Assembly: GCF_943193155.1 (NCBI RefSeq)
Contig: NZ_CALPDB010000002.1
Span: forward strand, 62,001-126,000
DNA length: 64,000 nucleotides
Direction of reading: 5' to 3'
From: Veillonella intestinalis
Lineage (GTDB): Bacteria; Bacillota; Negativicutes; Veillonellales; Veillonellaceae
Part shown: in pieces, positions 1 to 8,590 of the stretch
Layout of the letters: every line of letters starts with the position of its first letter
Numbering within the stretch: the first letter of the stretch is position 1
Notes under the pieces: generated by a model
The model's input: only the letters and a program-made list of their open reading frames with translations
What the model was told of the DNA's origin: nothing
The model's database searches: none
Program-made: the position numbers and the translations under genes

Positions 1-1259
1 ACATTACGAGCTTTCTCTTCACTAAAGTTAAATTGACTCATAACTTCTTCGACAGCCGTCCACTGTAGATGTAATTCCTCATGTTCCTGTGAAAAATACC
101 CTACTGATACACGACTCCCAATGTCAATGAAGCCTGCTTCCGGCACTAATTCACCAGTGATGGCTTTTAAAAGCGTTGATTTTCCCGCTCCATTAGGTCC
201 AATTAAAGCTACAGAGTCCCCGCGACGAATCATAAAGGAAACATCTTCTACAATATCTCGTTCACCATAGGATAAAAACAATTCTTCCACAGTTAATACT
301 TTATCAGCACTGAATTCAGCTTTCGGAAAAGTAAATTTTAACTGTTCAGAATGTTCTGGTGCTTCCAAACGTTCTAAACGATTTAACTGAGACTGGCGGC
401 CACGAGCCATTTTAGATTTAATCCCAGCCCTATACTTATCTATATACTCTTCTGTTTTGCGAATATACTCTTGCTGTTTCTCATAGGCAGACTGTTGCGC
501 CTTATATTGCGCTGCCCGTTGTTCTACATAGCGACTATAATTCCCGCGGTAACTAGTTGCCTTATGATGATCTAGTTCAACGATACGCGTCGTTACACGG
601 TCAAGAAAATAGCGGTCGTGACTGATAATTAAAATACCACCGCCATAGGAACTTAAATAATTCTCTAACCACTCTAGCATATCCATATCTAAGTGGTTTG
701 TTGGTTCGTCTAAAAATAAAAAGTCTGGGCGACGAACTAAGGCTTTTGCCAAATTAATTCTCGTCTTTTGCCCACCAGAAAACTCAGACACCGATTTAGT
801 TAAGTCTTCATCTGTAAAACCTAAACCATAAACAATACGGCGACTTTGTGCCTCATAATCATAACCACCTAGCCAATCTAACCGATCTTGAATATGAGCC
901 AATCGCTTAAGCAAACTTTCATCCTGTGGACTAGTTTCTAATTGTTTAGAAACCTCCAACAACTGTGCCTCCCATTGTTGCACATCAGCAAAGGCTTTTT
1001 GAATTTCAACAGCCAAACTATCGTCACCTAAATTGATATCCTGCTGTAAATAGCCAATTGTAGTGGCACTGTCTTTTACAACCTGCCCTTCGTCTGCTTC
1101 TTCAATCCCTAAAATACATTTCATGAGAGTTGACTTGCCGGCTCCATTAGTGCCTACTAAGCCAACACGCTCACCCTGTTTTATTTCAAAGGATACATTA
1201 GTAAACACTTGACGTATCCCAAATGATTTACCTAATCCAATTATTCGGATTCGCTCCAT
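1..1259 (-). CDS. ABC-F family ATPase, C-terminus cut by window edge
   Basis: Soluble twin-cassette ABC protein of the ABC-F family, which acts on ribosomes and is not a transporter. About 419 codons are visible from the ATG at 1257-1259. The first cassette has Walker A GTNGAGKST, signature SGGQKTRINLAKAL and Walker B FLFLDEPTNHLD. A charged linker rich in K, R, Q and Y follows, as in the interdomain arm of the family, and then a second Walker A, GPNGAGKST. The second signature and Walker B lie beyond position 1. No membrane segment is visible. It follows the secretin gene on the same strand after 38 bp and may be the last gene of that unit. Which ABC-F subgroup (Uup, YdiF or antibiotic-resistance type) it belongs to cannot be decided from the visible part. 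Confidence 0.9.
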   Translation of the reverse strand, partial: MERIRIIGLGKSFGIRQVFTNVSFEIKQGERVGLVGTNGAGKSTLMKCILGIEEADEGQVVKDSATTIGYLQQDINLGDDSLAVEIQKAFADVQQWEAQLLEVSKQLETSPQDESLLKRLAHIQDRLDWLGGYDYEAQSRRIVYGLGFTDEDLTKSVSEFSGGQKTRINLAKALVRRPDFLFLDEPTNHLDMDMLEWLENYLSSYGGGILIISHDRYFLDRVTTRIVELDHHKATSYRGNYSRYVEQRAAQYKAQQSAYEKQQEYIRKTEEYIDKYRAGIKSKMARGRQSQLNRLERLEAPEHSEQLKFTFPKAEFSADKVLTVEELFLSYGERDIVEDVSFMIRRGDSVALIGPNGAGKSTLLKAITGELVPEAGFIDIGSRVSVGYFSQEHEELHLQWTAVEEVMSQFNFSEEKARN

Positions 1260-1297
1260 CCTTCTGCCTCCGTTCATCTACATATGACTTTATTATA

Positions 1298-2485
1298 TCA
1301 TAGAGATGACGTACTTGGCTCTTCTAAGGCTTCAGCTTTTACAAAAATACATAGCTCTACCTTATCTTTAGTGCGGCGCGCATGTTGAAATAGTTTTCCC
1401 AGCAAAGGAATATCTCCTAAAATCGGAATTTTAGAAAACTGCTTGCCCTCCCGATTATCCATTAAACCTCCAATCACTAAAACATCGCCAGATTGCAAAT
1501 GCACTTTTGTATGTGCCTCTCGAGTGGTAATACGATAGGCTTTCATTTCAGATACAAGCGCAGGACTACTTACTTCGGCATGAATCTCCGCTTCAATGCC
1601 TTTATCCTCAGAAATAAAAGGTGTACAGGTAAGGCGAATGCCCGCTTCTTCGTATCTTGTAGTCGTTCGACTTTCATTACCATCTTTTACTTCTTCTACT
1701 ACAGGAATACGATCCCCTATCAATATCTTTGCTTCTTCACCATTCAAAGCCATAATGGATGGTCGCGCAATTAACACTGTTTTATCCGTCGTTTCTTGTG
1801 CCTTTATTTCAGGCTTAAACCAAAACGTATACGGTGTGCCTGAAGGGGCTCGGCCAAAACGAATCCCGCCATATGAATTGGTAGAATCTTCCCCATGTCC
1901 TGTAAGACTCTGCCAAGACCATTGAATACCCGTCTCTTTTACATAGGAATGTTCAAATGCCACAACTGCTACTTCTAAACGTACTTGTTTAGGCTGTACA
2001 TCTAAAGTAGGTAATATGGTCTGAACTTGCCTAAGTTCTGCAGCTGTCCCATATACGATAACTTGATTAGCCCCCTTTACAATACGAATGTTCTTTTCAG
2101 CTACAATAGCCCGTAGTGCCTCACTGAGGGCTAGCACTGATATATGTTTAGGCGCTATAATAGTCGCTATTCTTGCCTCTTTATCAGCCATTCCATTACC
2201 ATCAACTATCCATAGTCCATCTTCTTCATATAAAGTAAAATGTTTCAACCGTGCTAATCGCTGTAAAGCAGCTACCCCATTAGGCTCATTAAGGCGAATT
2301 GAAACAGTACCAGCTAATGTTTCTGCCCCTGTAATAGCCAAGCCTTCACTACGCGCAATAGACTGAACTAAACCGGCTAAACTACCATTATTAACAGTCA
2401 TCGATAAAGCACACACCGATTCACCACATAAATAAAACTGTAAACAACACAAAATACATATCCATAACTTTATACCCTTTAACAT
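1298..2485 (-). CDS. short secretin-family outer-membrane protein (PilQ/GspD-like)
   Basis: Secretins form outer-membrane rings for type II secretion or type IV pili. This 395-aa protein starts with a signal peptide (hydrophobic residues about 5-25, ending near VCALS). A small N0/STN-like domain follows at about 28-95 and an N1-like domain (IIAPKHISVLALSEALRAIV) at about 105-165. The C-terminal half carries the secretin core, recognisable by DVLVIGGLMDN and KIPILGDIPLLGKLF. It is short beside typical PilQ or GspD (600 residues or more), having only one N1-type repeat. The preceding gene encodes a PilP/GspC-like partner, which supports a trans-envelope assembly. No ATPase, platform protein or pilin is in view, so pilus and secretion roles cannot be told apart. 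Confidence 0.85.
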   Translation of the reverse strand: MLKGIKLWICILCCLQFYLCGESVCALSMTVNNGSLAGLVQSIARSEGLAITGAETLAGTVSIRLNEPNGVAALQRLARLKHFTLYEEDGLWIVDGNGMADKEARIATIIAPKHISVLALSEALRAIVAEKNIRIVKGANQVIVYGTAAELRQVQTILPTLDVQPKQVRLEVAVVAFEHSYVKETGIQWSWQSLTGHGEDSTNSYGGIRFGRAPSGTPYTFWFKPEIKAQETTDKTVLIARPSIMALNGEEAKILIGDRIPVVEEVKDGNESRTTTRYEEAGIRLTCTPFISEDKGIEAEIHAEVSSPALVSEMKAYRITTREAHTKVHLQSGDVLVIGGLMDNREGKQFSKIPILGDIPLLGKLFQHARRTKDKVELCIFVKAEALEEPSTSSL

Positions 2486-2513
2486 CTCAAACGCTCCCTT
2501 AATCTATACCTAT

Positions 2514-2561
2514 AAATACTACTCTACATATAACCAGCAAATACTACTCTACATATAACCA
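2514..2561. repeat. 25-bp tandem duplication at a gene end
   Basis: A 23-bp sequence at 2514-2536 recurs at 2539-2561, giving a 25-bp period. The right copy holds the last codons (WLYVE) and stop of the PilP-like gene. The left copy repeats that coding end and stop just downstream. It looks like a recent slippage duplication and does not change the protein. Confidence 0.85.
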
Positions 2562-3356
2562 ACGACTAGTATTACCATCACTAATTAATACGGCTTCACT
2601 CGTAATTGCCTGAATTATCAATTCCCCTGGACCTTCGCCAATACCATAACAAGCCTCACCCTTATCAGTGTGTAACATAGCTAAGTTAGTGTTCCCTCCT
2701 ACTATACCGGTTACTTGTATATTGGCCAATGTTACAACCTGAGAGGCTTTCTGATTATAATGACTACCTTTTGCAATAGCCTTACTCCCTTCATCAATGC
2801 CTCTATAACTTCCTCCGATTCGTTTTCCCCAAGTCTCCTGCCCTGAATGTTCTTGATAACTATCAGTGAATCTCTGAACCTTACTTACAGTGTCTGTTTT
2901 AACTAAACTATTGGTTTCTCCAGTAGCCAACTCCATATTTTCAGTTCGCAACGGATGTATAAAAGGATCATCAAAAGGATGACTTCGTAAAGCTGACGTT
3001 AATCCCATAATAGGAGTAATAAATTGTTCTCTAGTCTCAGTGTTTTTTGCTCTAGTTTGAGATGTATTATTATGTATACTATTACCCACTGAAGGTTTTC
3101 CTTTGTTGTTTTCTATCAGCCCACCACGAGTTCCCTTATTAGCGCCATATACTGAAATAGCCTCAGAATTATGACTAACTGATTCATCCGTGACATCTGT
3201 ACGATCACTCAATTCAGTTACCCGTTGCCACTGTGACGTACTAATGCCATAAAAACAAACAAGGCAAAATAAAAAGACCGCCCCATACAAGAGGCGACCT
3301 TTCTTAATTAACAAATTTCGCAAATCTTGTAGAGACAGTCTATTCATCATATTCAC
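2544..3356 (-). CDS. bitopic inner-membrane protein with PilP/GspC-like C-terminal domain
   Basis: 270-aa protein with a short cytoplasmic N-terminus, one membrane segment at about 22-38 (AVFLFCLVCFYGI), a long low-complexity polar region rich in S, T, N and G (about 45-205) and a compact C-terminal domain at about 208-270. That domain contains VTGIVGGNTNLAMLHTDKG, followed by an I-x-E-G-x-G and a V-L-I-S-D pattern, like the homology region of GspC and PilP, which dock onto secretins. The secretin gene follows directly. It begins 8 bp after galE ends, so the three genes are probably co-transcribed. The match is by pattern only; the long linker is not conserved in any family I recognise. Confidence 0.6.
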   Translation of the reverse strand: MNMMNRLSLQDLRNLLIKKGRLLYGAVFLFCLVCFYGISTSQWQRVTELSDRTDVTDESVSHNSEAISVYGANKGTRGGLIENNKGKPSVGNSIHNNTSQTRAKNTETREQFITPIMGLTSALRSHPFDDPFIHPLRTENMELATGETNSLVKTDTVSKVQRFTDSYQEHSGQETWGKRIGGSYRGIDEGSKAIAKGSHYNQKASQVVTLANIQVTGIVGGNTNLAMLHTDKGEACYGIGEGPGELIIQAITSEAVLISDGNTSRWLYVE

Positions 3357-3364
3357 TATCCTTT

Positions 3365-4351
3365 TTATGCTTTATAGCCATTCGGATGGCCTTGATGCCA
3401 TTGCCAAGCATCTTTAATAACTTGAGTTACATCGCTATGAATTGGTTTCCAGCCAAGCACAGTTTGTGCTTTTTCAGAGGAAGCAATTAAAGTGCCTGGG
3501 TCCCCTGCACGGCGTTCACCAATAACTACTGGAAAATCTACACCAGTCACACTCTTAGTAGTATCTACAATCTCTTTAACACTAAAGCCATTACCAGACC
3601 CTAAATTAAAGTAATTAGAGGCACCACCATCACGCAAATATTCCATACTCAAAATATGAGCTGATGCCAAATCATTAACATGAATATAATCACGCACACA
3701 AGTACCATCAGCTGTATCATAATCAGTACCAAAAATTGTAATATTAGGACGCTTGCCTAAAGCAGCTTCTAGAATAAGAGGAATTAAATGTGTTTCAGGC
3801 GTATGATCTTCCCCAATTTCACCACTACTATCAGCCCCAGCAGCATTAAAATAGCGCAAAGCTACATAACGTAAACCATAAATATTACTATAGTCTTGAA
3901 GCATTTGTTCAATCATTAGCTTAGTGCGACCATATACATTAGTAGGTGCTAATCGAGCATCCTCCTTAATCGGCACTACTTCTGGCTCCCCATATACAGC
4001 AGCAGTAGAAGAAAATACAAAATATTTTACACCAGCTTGACGAACAGCTTCAATAAGTTGAAATGAACCAACTACATTATTCTCATAATAAATCATAGGA
4101 TTAGTCATCGATTCACCGACTTGTGAATGAGCTGCAAAATGCATAACGCCATCAATTTGCTTTTCTTTTAACAAATTGACCAAAGCAGTATCAGCAATGT
4201 CCATATTAATAAATTCAACATTTGCTGGTAATGATTCAACATGTCCTCGTGATAAATTATCTAATACAACGGGCGTATGACCCGCTTTTTGTAAAGCTCG
4301 TACCGTATGGCTCCCAATGTAGCCTGCCCCACCAGTGACTAAAATATTCAT
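3365..4351 (-). CDS. galE: UDP-glucose 4-epimerase
   Basis: Short-chain dehydrogenase-fold epimerase interconverting UDP-glucose and UDP-galactose with bound NAD, supplying nucleotide sugars for lipopolysaccharide or exopolysaccharide. The 328-aa length is normal for GalE. The Rossmann motif GGAGYIGSH is at about 7-15, the SSTAAVYG segment carries the catalytic Ser/Thr region, and YGRTK is the Y-x3-K catalytic pair. The GalE signature NVYGRTKLMIEQML and the sugar-binding RYFNAAGAD are also present. It lies between pgi (39 bp upstream) and the PilP-like gene (8 bp downstream). A second, different epimerase sits at 9276-10196. Confidence 0.93.
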   Translation of the reverse strand: MNILVTGGAGYIGSHTVRALQKAGHTPVVLDNLSRGHVESLPANVEFINMDIADTALVNLLKEKQIDGVMHFAAHSQVGESMTNPMIYYENNVVGSFQLIEAVRQAGVKYFVFSSTAAVYGEPEVVPIKEDARLAPTNVYGRTKLMIEQMLQDYSNIYGLRYVALRYFNAAGADSSGEIGEDHTPETHLIPLILEAALGKRPNITIFGTDYDTADGTCVRDYIHVNDLASAHILSMEYLRDGGASNYFNLGSGNGFSVKEIVDTTKSVTGVDFPVVIGERRAGDPGTLIASSEKAQTVLGWKPIHSDVTQVIKDAWQWHQGHPNGYKA

Positions 4352-4390
4352 AACTACGCCTCCTACAACCCATCTACAGAATCACTTTGT

Positions 4391-5833
4391 TTACACTTCT
4401 TCGACTTGTTGCTCCGCTAATTTAGGACCTAATAATTTTTTATAAACTTCAACACCAGGCTGATCAAAAGCATCAACCCCAGCTAATTGTCCTTCATAGA
4501 AGATAGACCAGCAAAGCATAAACATAAATTCACCTAAATGGTATGCTGATAAGGTTGGCAATTCAAAGGTAATATTAAAGCGTTCATCCCCAGTTAAAGC
4601 TTCACTATTTGCATCTAAGGCAGTATTTAAAATAACACCTAAATCTAAACCGCTAAATGCTTTTAATGCTCCAAATTCATCGTAAGTATGTGGAACTATC
4701 GCTTTAGTTTCCCAATCCTTCACTTTTACAAAGGTAACAATCTTATTGAGACGCCCTTCTTGATGCTCTTGGGTTTGTGCATGCATATCAGTAGTCCCAA
4801 CAGCAACAACGGGAGTACGACCATAACGGCCTTTAGTTTTAGTCTGTTTCTTTCCTAAAGACTCAGCTAATAATTGTACATACCATTCAGCTAAAGATTT
4901 TAAGGAATCTCCATAAGGCATCATAATTTCAATGATACGACCATATTTTTCAGAGCTTATATATTTTAAAATTGCATTAAGTAACGCTGGGTTTTTAAGC
5001 ATATCACCACTTTGACAAGCTTCATCCATAGCTTTAGCCCCAGCTAAAAAGGCACGAATATCGAAACCAATAACAGCGCCAATAATAAGCCCTACTTCAG
5101 TAAATACAGAAAAACGACCGCCTACACCATCTGGTACAGCAAAAATAGGCCAGTCCTGTTGCACGGCTAGCTTATGAAGTAGCGTTTCTTTCTCATCATC
5201 GCGAGGATCTGTTACAGCCACACCTTCAACATTAATGCCGGCTGCAATCAATGCCTCTTGCACTACCATAAAATTCGACATAGGCTCAATAGTAGAACCA
5301 GATTTAGAGATTAAGATAAGCATAGCAGTAAAATCAGAACCTTTTTGAGCGGCACTGCGTTTTAAAGTCGCAATTAACTCATTAGTCCGCAAAGGATCTA
5401 CATTATTGCCACTGAAATACAATTGTGGATAACCATCACGCTCTGCTTCCGTTTTTTGATTCCAAAACTCACCACAATGTACATCAAAAAGAACTTTACC
5501 ACCTAAATAAGATCCGCCAATACCAAAACTTACAACGGCATCAACAGAATCTTTAGCGTGTTGCCCTAATTCAGTTAGGCGCTGTAACACCGCTTCATTA
5601 TTTAGGTTTTTATCTTCAATGTATGGTAATTGTGGAAAAAGTACAGCTTCAGGTGTACCATCTTTTGATAAATGACCATCTACAATCCCAGTTAGACGAA
5701 CACGAGTCGCTGCTTTTACAGCATTAGCAATTAAATCAAAATATGTATGAACATCTGCTTCAGTTACACCCCAAGCAGTAAATAAATTTGTATAATCAAA
5801 TGTAAAACCTGATGGCAGGATGATTTTCTTCAT
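4391..5833 (-). CDS. pgi: glucose-6-phosphate isomerase
   Basis: Interconverts glucose 6-phosphate and fructose 6-phosphate. In an organism that may use little sugar, it would chiefly feed hexose phosphates from gluconeogenesis into cell-envelope sugars. The 480-aa protein has the SIS-fold sugar-phosphate loops (FGIGGSYLGGKV and ISKSGSTIEP) and the PGI signature GVGGRFSVFTEVGL. The start codon is preceded by a strong GGAGGGG ribosome binding site. It stands directly before galE on the same strand, and galU is also in the window, so the sugar-nucleotide theme is consistent. Confidence 0.94.
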   Translation of the reverse strand: MKKIILPSGFTFDYTNLFTAWGVTEADVHTYFDLIANAVKAATRVRLTGIVDGHLSKDGTPEAVLFPQLPYIEDKNLNNEAVLQRLTELGQHAKDSVDAVVSFGIGGSYLGGKVLFDVHCGEFWNQKTEAERDGYPQLYFSGNNVDPLRTNELIATLKRSAAQKGSDFTAMLILISKSGSTIEPMSNFMVVQEALIAAGINVEGVAVTDPRDDEKETLLHKLAVQQDWPIFAVPDGVGGRFSVFTEVGLIIGAVIGFDIRAFLAGAKAMDEACQSGDMLKNPALLNAILKYISSEKYGRIIEIMMPYGDSLKSLAEWYVQLLAESLGKKQTKTKGRYGRTPVVAVGTTDMHAQTQEHQEGRLNKIVTFVKVKDWETKAIVPHTYDEFGALKAFSGLDLGVILNTALDANSEALTGDERFNITFELPTLSAYHLGEFMFMLCWSIFYEGQLAGVDAFDQPGVEVYKKLLGPKLAEQQVEEV

Positions 5834-5922
5834 TCTGACCCCTCCTTTAATTCACTTCTCTTATTGTACCTTGCTCACTAAAGAGACGCAATAGGTTATG
5901 AGATATGAATTATATATTATTT

Positions 5923-6648
5923 TCATAAATCAATCAATTTTGTCGTGCCCGCCTTAGCTAACTCATCGGCCTTTTCATTATAAACAACACCTGTATGAGC
6001 TGCTACTTTATGGAATACCGTTTTAACTTGGCGACGACTATTAAGAGTAAATTCAGCATACGCTTTGGTCAATGGATTATTCGCCTTCCAACGACCAGTA
6101 GCCCACATTTCAATCCCCATATAATCATAATAAATATGAACTTCTTTAATCTGTTTTGCAATCGCTGTCTTAATAACATGCATAGCGCCCAATAACTCAC
6201 CAGCTACGTTCCAATAGGCCGTGTACATTTCTTTATCAGTACCAAAAGAAAACGTTTCTTCTTGCCCTTCATAAAACATGATGCCCCCAGCCCCCACTAC
6301 ATTGCGTACTTTATCAAAGCTACCATCAATGTAGGCAAGCATACAACGGGGTCCCAGTTCAGCCAAAATTGATTCTGCTGTTATAGCTGGTGTAGCTTCT
6401 GGTTCTGCTACTTTTTTACGGCGTGACGACCGACGTGTTGAAGCTTTAGCCGTTTCCAAATACTCCGCCATTGACATGCCCTTAATCGGCGCTACTTCAT
6501 CAGCCATAAAGTCCTCCGCATCTTGCCGAGAAGTAAACGATTTATAAATTGCGCCCCCATATCCTTTAACTTGTCTCTCACAAGCAGCCCATGAATCAAA
6601 AATCCCCCGTACTCGCCCTTCTTTTACGGCATAATATTTTTTACCCAT
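5923..6648 (-). CDS. ribonuclease H with N-terminal viroplasmin (RNA-hybrid-binding) domain
   Basis: 241-aa protein in two parts. Residues 1-50 (KKYYAVKEGRVRGIFDSW, ending in a DAEDFM stretch) match the viroplasmin/caulimovirus-type domain found at the front of RNase H1. Residues about 100-240 are an RNase H fold with acidic residues in AYIDGSF, the GELLGAMHVI helix, IYYDYMGIE and HTGVVYNEKADELAKAG, which fit the D-E-D-D active site. A basic linker (RRSSRRKK) joins them. It should cut RNA in RNA-DNA hybrids. It stands alone, 89 bp after pgi in the direction of the window start. Confidence 0.88.
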   Translation of the reverse strand: MGKKYYAVKEGRVRGIFDSWAACERQVKGYGGAIYKSFTSRQDAEDFMADEVAPIKGMSMAEYLETAKASTRRSSRRKKVAEPEATPAITAESILAELGPRCMLAYIDGSFDKVRNVVGAGGIMFYEGQEETFSFGTDKEMYTAYWNVAGELLGAMHVIKTAIAKQIKEVHIYYDYMGIEMWATGRWKANNPLTKAYAEFTLNSRRQVKTVFHKVAAHTGVVYNEKADELAKAGTTKLIDL

Positions 6649-6752
6649 ACAAACTCCTTATAATTAGACTCAATCCATCCCATTAATCAACATATACTAT
6701 TTCTACCATAATCTATCCCTATACCATACCATTTAACTATAAAGCAAAAATT

Positions 6753-6770
6753 AAGAACCCCTAGGGTCTT
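6753..6770 (-). terminator. weak terminator candidate after the YbaK-type gene
   Basis: A short GC-rich near-palindrome (AAGACCC pairing with GGGTTCTT, one bulge) is followed on the minus strand by AATTTTTGC. It lies 12 bp past the end of the YbaK-type gene. The stem is short, so this is tentative. Confidence 0.4.
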
Positions 6771-6781
6771 CATATTTCGAC

Positions 6782-7270
6782 TTATTTCATAGTTAATGGT
6801 TCAAAATGAGCTGACACAACGGTTTGCAAGGCTTGAGGATTAACTTTAATCTGCATACCACGCAAACCTGCACTTACATAAATCTCACTAAACTTAGCCA
6901 TAGTCGCATCAAAATACGTGGGAAATAACTTCTTCATTCCCACTGGTGAGCAGCCGCCCCGTAAATAGCCAGTTAAACCTAGCAAGTCTTTTACAGCAAT
7001 AAGTTCTACTGACTTATTACCACTTACACGTGCTGCTTGTTTTAAATTTAATTCCGCAGCCACTGGAATGCAAAAAACTACTGGCCCAGTTACATTACCA
7101 CGACCTACTAATGTTTTAAATACTTGTTCTTCTGGTAAATGTAATTCTTCGGCTACATGTACGCCAGCGCCACGCCCCTCTTCCCATTCATAAGCAAGCA
7201 CTTCATAACTGACTTTTTGCGTATCTAATATACGCATTGCATTTGTTTTTTTGTGATCTTTCTTACTCAC
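6782..7270 (-). CDS. ybaK: YbaK/EbsC-type Cys-tRNA(Pro)/Cys-tRNA deacylase
   Basis: 162-aa member of the YbaK/ProRS-editing-domain family, which hydrolyses mischarged Cys-tRNA(Pro). Typical features are the N-terminal KTNAMRILD stretch, the HVAEELHLPEEQVFKTLV segment, the conserved lysine in ELNLKQAARVSG and the loop GYLRGGCSPVGMKK. The length fits YbaK (about 160 aa). The start is a GTG preceded by AAGGAACG. Neighbours are unrelated. Confidence 0.9.
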   Translation of the reverse strand: MSKKDHKKTNAMRILDTQKVSYEVLAYEWEEGRGAGVHVAEELHLPEEQVFKTLVGRGNVTGPVVFCIPVAAELNLKQAARVSGNKSVELIAVKDLLGLTGYLRGGCSPVGMKKLFPTYFDATMAKFSEIYVSAGLRGMQIKVNPQALQTVVSAHFEPLTMK

Positions 7271-7372
7271 TCGTATCGTTCCTTTTATATTTTACTACAA
7301 TTATTCCAATTTCTACTATATTTTATTTTAAAAATTAATTGATAACCAATAAAATGTTCATTCTTAAGGTAA

Positions 7373-8371
7373 TCATTTATTTAAAATCTTATTAATATTC
7401 TTAAGCTCAATTCGTAACGTCCCATCTGGATTTGTTACGATTTCTATAAATTCACTATTTTGCATATATTCAACAGGAAAACTAATTTCAATGCCCGTAT
7501 CAGTTTTAATTTTATGCTTTTCACCAATTTTACTAGCAAACTCACGATTTACTGGCAAAGGCCGTAACATATCCTGTTCTGCTAAAGCTTTTTTTGCTGC
7601 TTCTTTTTGTTGTGGTTGGTTCGCAAATACTGTATCTACAATAGTTTCAGGATTTAGAGTATCTGATACCTCTGCATTTTTAGAAATCATGGAACGAACT
7701 TTTACCAATTCTTCCACTCCGTCGCCTTCATGAGCCTTAGCTACTTTATCAACAATACGGCGCACTTTAGACACTGTATCACGAGATGACGGATTCGTGC
7801 CAATTTGTAGCACCTTATCCCCTAGAATATAAACAACTTCACCATCATATTCACCCTTAGGCTCAAATAAACGCACTGAAAAGTCCTCTAAATTAATAGC
7901 ACAAAAGGATCTTAACTTTTGAGTAGGACTTGGCAAAACAGCTCGGTTTGGAATTAACTCTGTAGTCAGTGTGCCATCTTCTTCATTAAACAGTTGATGC
8001 GTATACGCATCATGAGCTTGACAAAGTAATATGCATAAATACCGATGATTATCAGCCGCTTCACAAATAATCGTATCAATAATTACAGGGTCTGTAGCTT
8101 GTTTCATAAAATTAAACAACCGCTCCCCTAAGTCTTTGCCTAAAGTTACTAAATCAGTAGCACCTTCATTATACTGTTTTAATAATTGCCCTAACTGACT
8201 CGTTTCATTTAAATAGCCCGTTCGTAAGCCTGGGTCTTTAATTCCCTTACTTACATGAGCACTAACATATTCCTGTAAGGCTTCTTCCCCCATATTTAAT
8301 TCATTCTCTGAGTACACTGCCAATGAGGATGAAAAATCTAAAATTTGTAATACTGCACGATTGATTTGCAT
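7373..8371 (-). CDS. 37-kDa nucleoid-associated protein (NdpA/YejK family)
   Basis: 332-aa protein whose N-terminal INRAVLQILDFSSS, GLRTGYLNETSQLGQLL and C-terminal ISFPVEYM and ELKNINKIL segments match the NA37 family of nucleoid-associated proteins (E. coli YejK/NdpA). Family members bind DNA; their exact role is little known. The ATG at 8369-8371 was chosen because AAGGAG lies 5 bp before it; the longer GTG start at 8377 would overlap that site. A terminator-like hairpin lies 21 bp upstream of the start, inside the presumed leader. Confidence 0.8.
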   Translation of the reverse strand: MQINRAVLQILDFSSSLAVYSENELNMGEEALQEYVSAHVSKGIKDPGLRTGYLNETSQLGQLLKQYNEGATDLVTLGKDLGERLFNFMKQATDPVIIDTIICEAADNHRYLCILLCQAHDAYTHQLFNEEDGTLTTELIPNRAVLPSPTQKLRSFCAINLEDFSVRLFEPKGEYDGEVVYILGDKVLQIGTNPSSRDTVSKVRRIVDKVAKAHEGDGVEELVKVRSMISKNAEVSDTLNPETIVDTVFANQPQQKEAAKKALAEQDMLRPLPVNREFASKIGEKHKIKTDTGIEISFPVEYMQNSEFIEIVTNPDGTLRIELKNINKILNK

Positions 8372-8392
8372 AGCCACTCCTTAAATGGATAA

Positions 8393-8431
8393 AAGTGCCT
8401 TGTTTTAGCATACAGCCAAAACAAGACACTT
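8393..8431 (-). terminator. hairpin between the rubredoxin/4-TM gene and the nucleoid protein gene
   Basis: 14-nt arms 8393-8406 and 8418-8431 (13 of 14 pairs) with an 11-nt loop, followed on the minus strand by TTTT. It can end the upstream gene, but it also falls inside the leader of the nucleoid-associated protein gene, 21 bp before its ATG. Confidence 0.65.
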
Positions 8432-8571
8432 CAATAAGTTGTTAATATGAATCTTATACAACGTAAATATAAATACAACGCTAAGCGCCTCTTTAGCTTC
8501 AAGCTAACTCCTAGTTACATTGTCTAAGATATTATGAAAACAAGTTAAAAGACTTACCTTAGTGTAATACT

Positions 8572-8580
8572 ATTATACCA
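8572..8580 (-). promoter_or_regulatory. extended -10 promoter, probable promoter of the nucleoid protein gene
   Basis: Minus-strand TGGTATAAT is an extended -10 element just after the stop of the 8591-9190 gene. No good -35 is seen at 16-18 bp. A transcript from here would have a leader of about 195 nt that includes the 8393-8431 hairpin. Confidence 0.5.
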
Positions 8581-8590
8581 CACTCAATAG

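Noticed and set aside
1493-2366. Three plus-strand reading frames of 92-109 codons opposite the secretin gene
   Set aside because: They are antisense to a gene with clear family motifs, have no ribosome binding site and show no recognisable domain.
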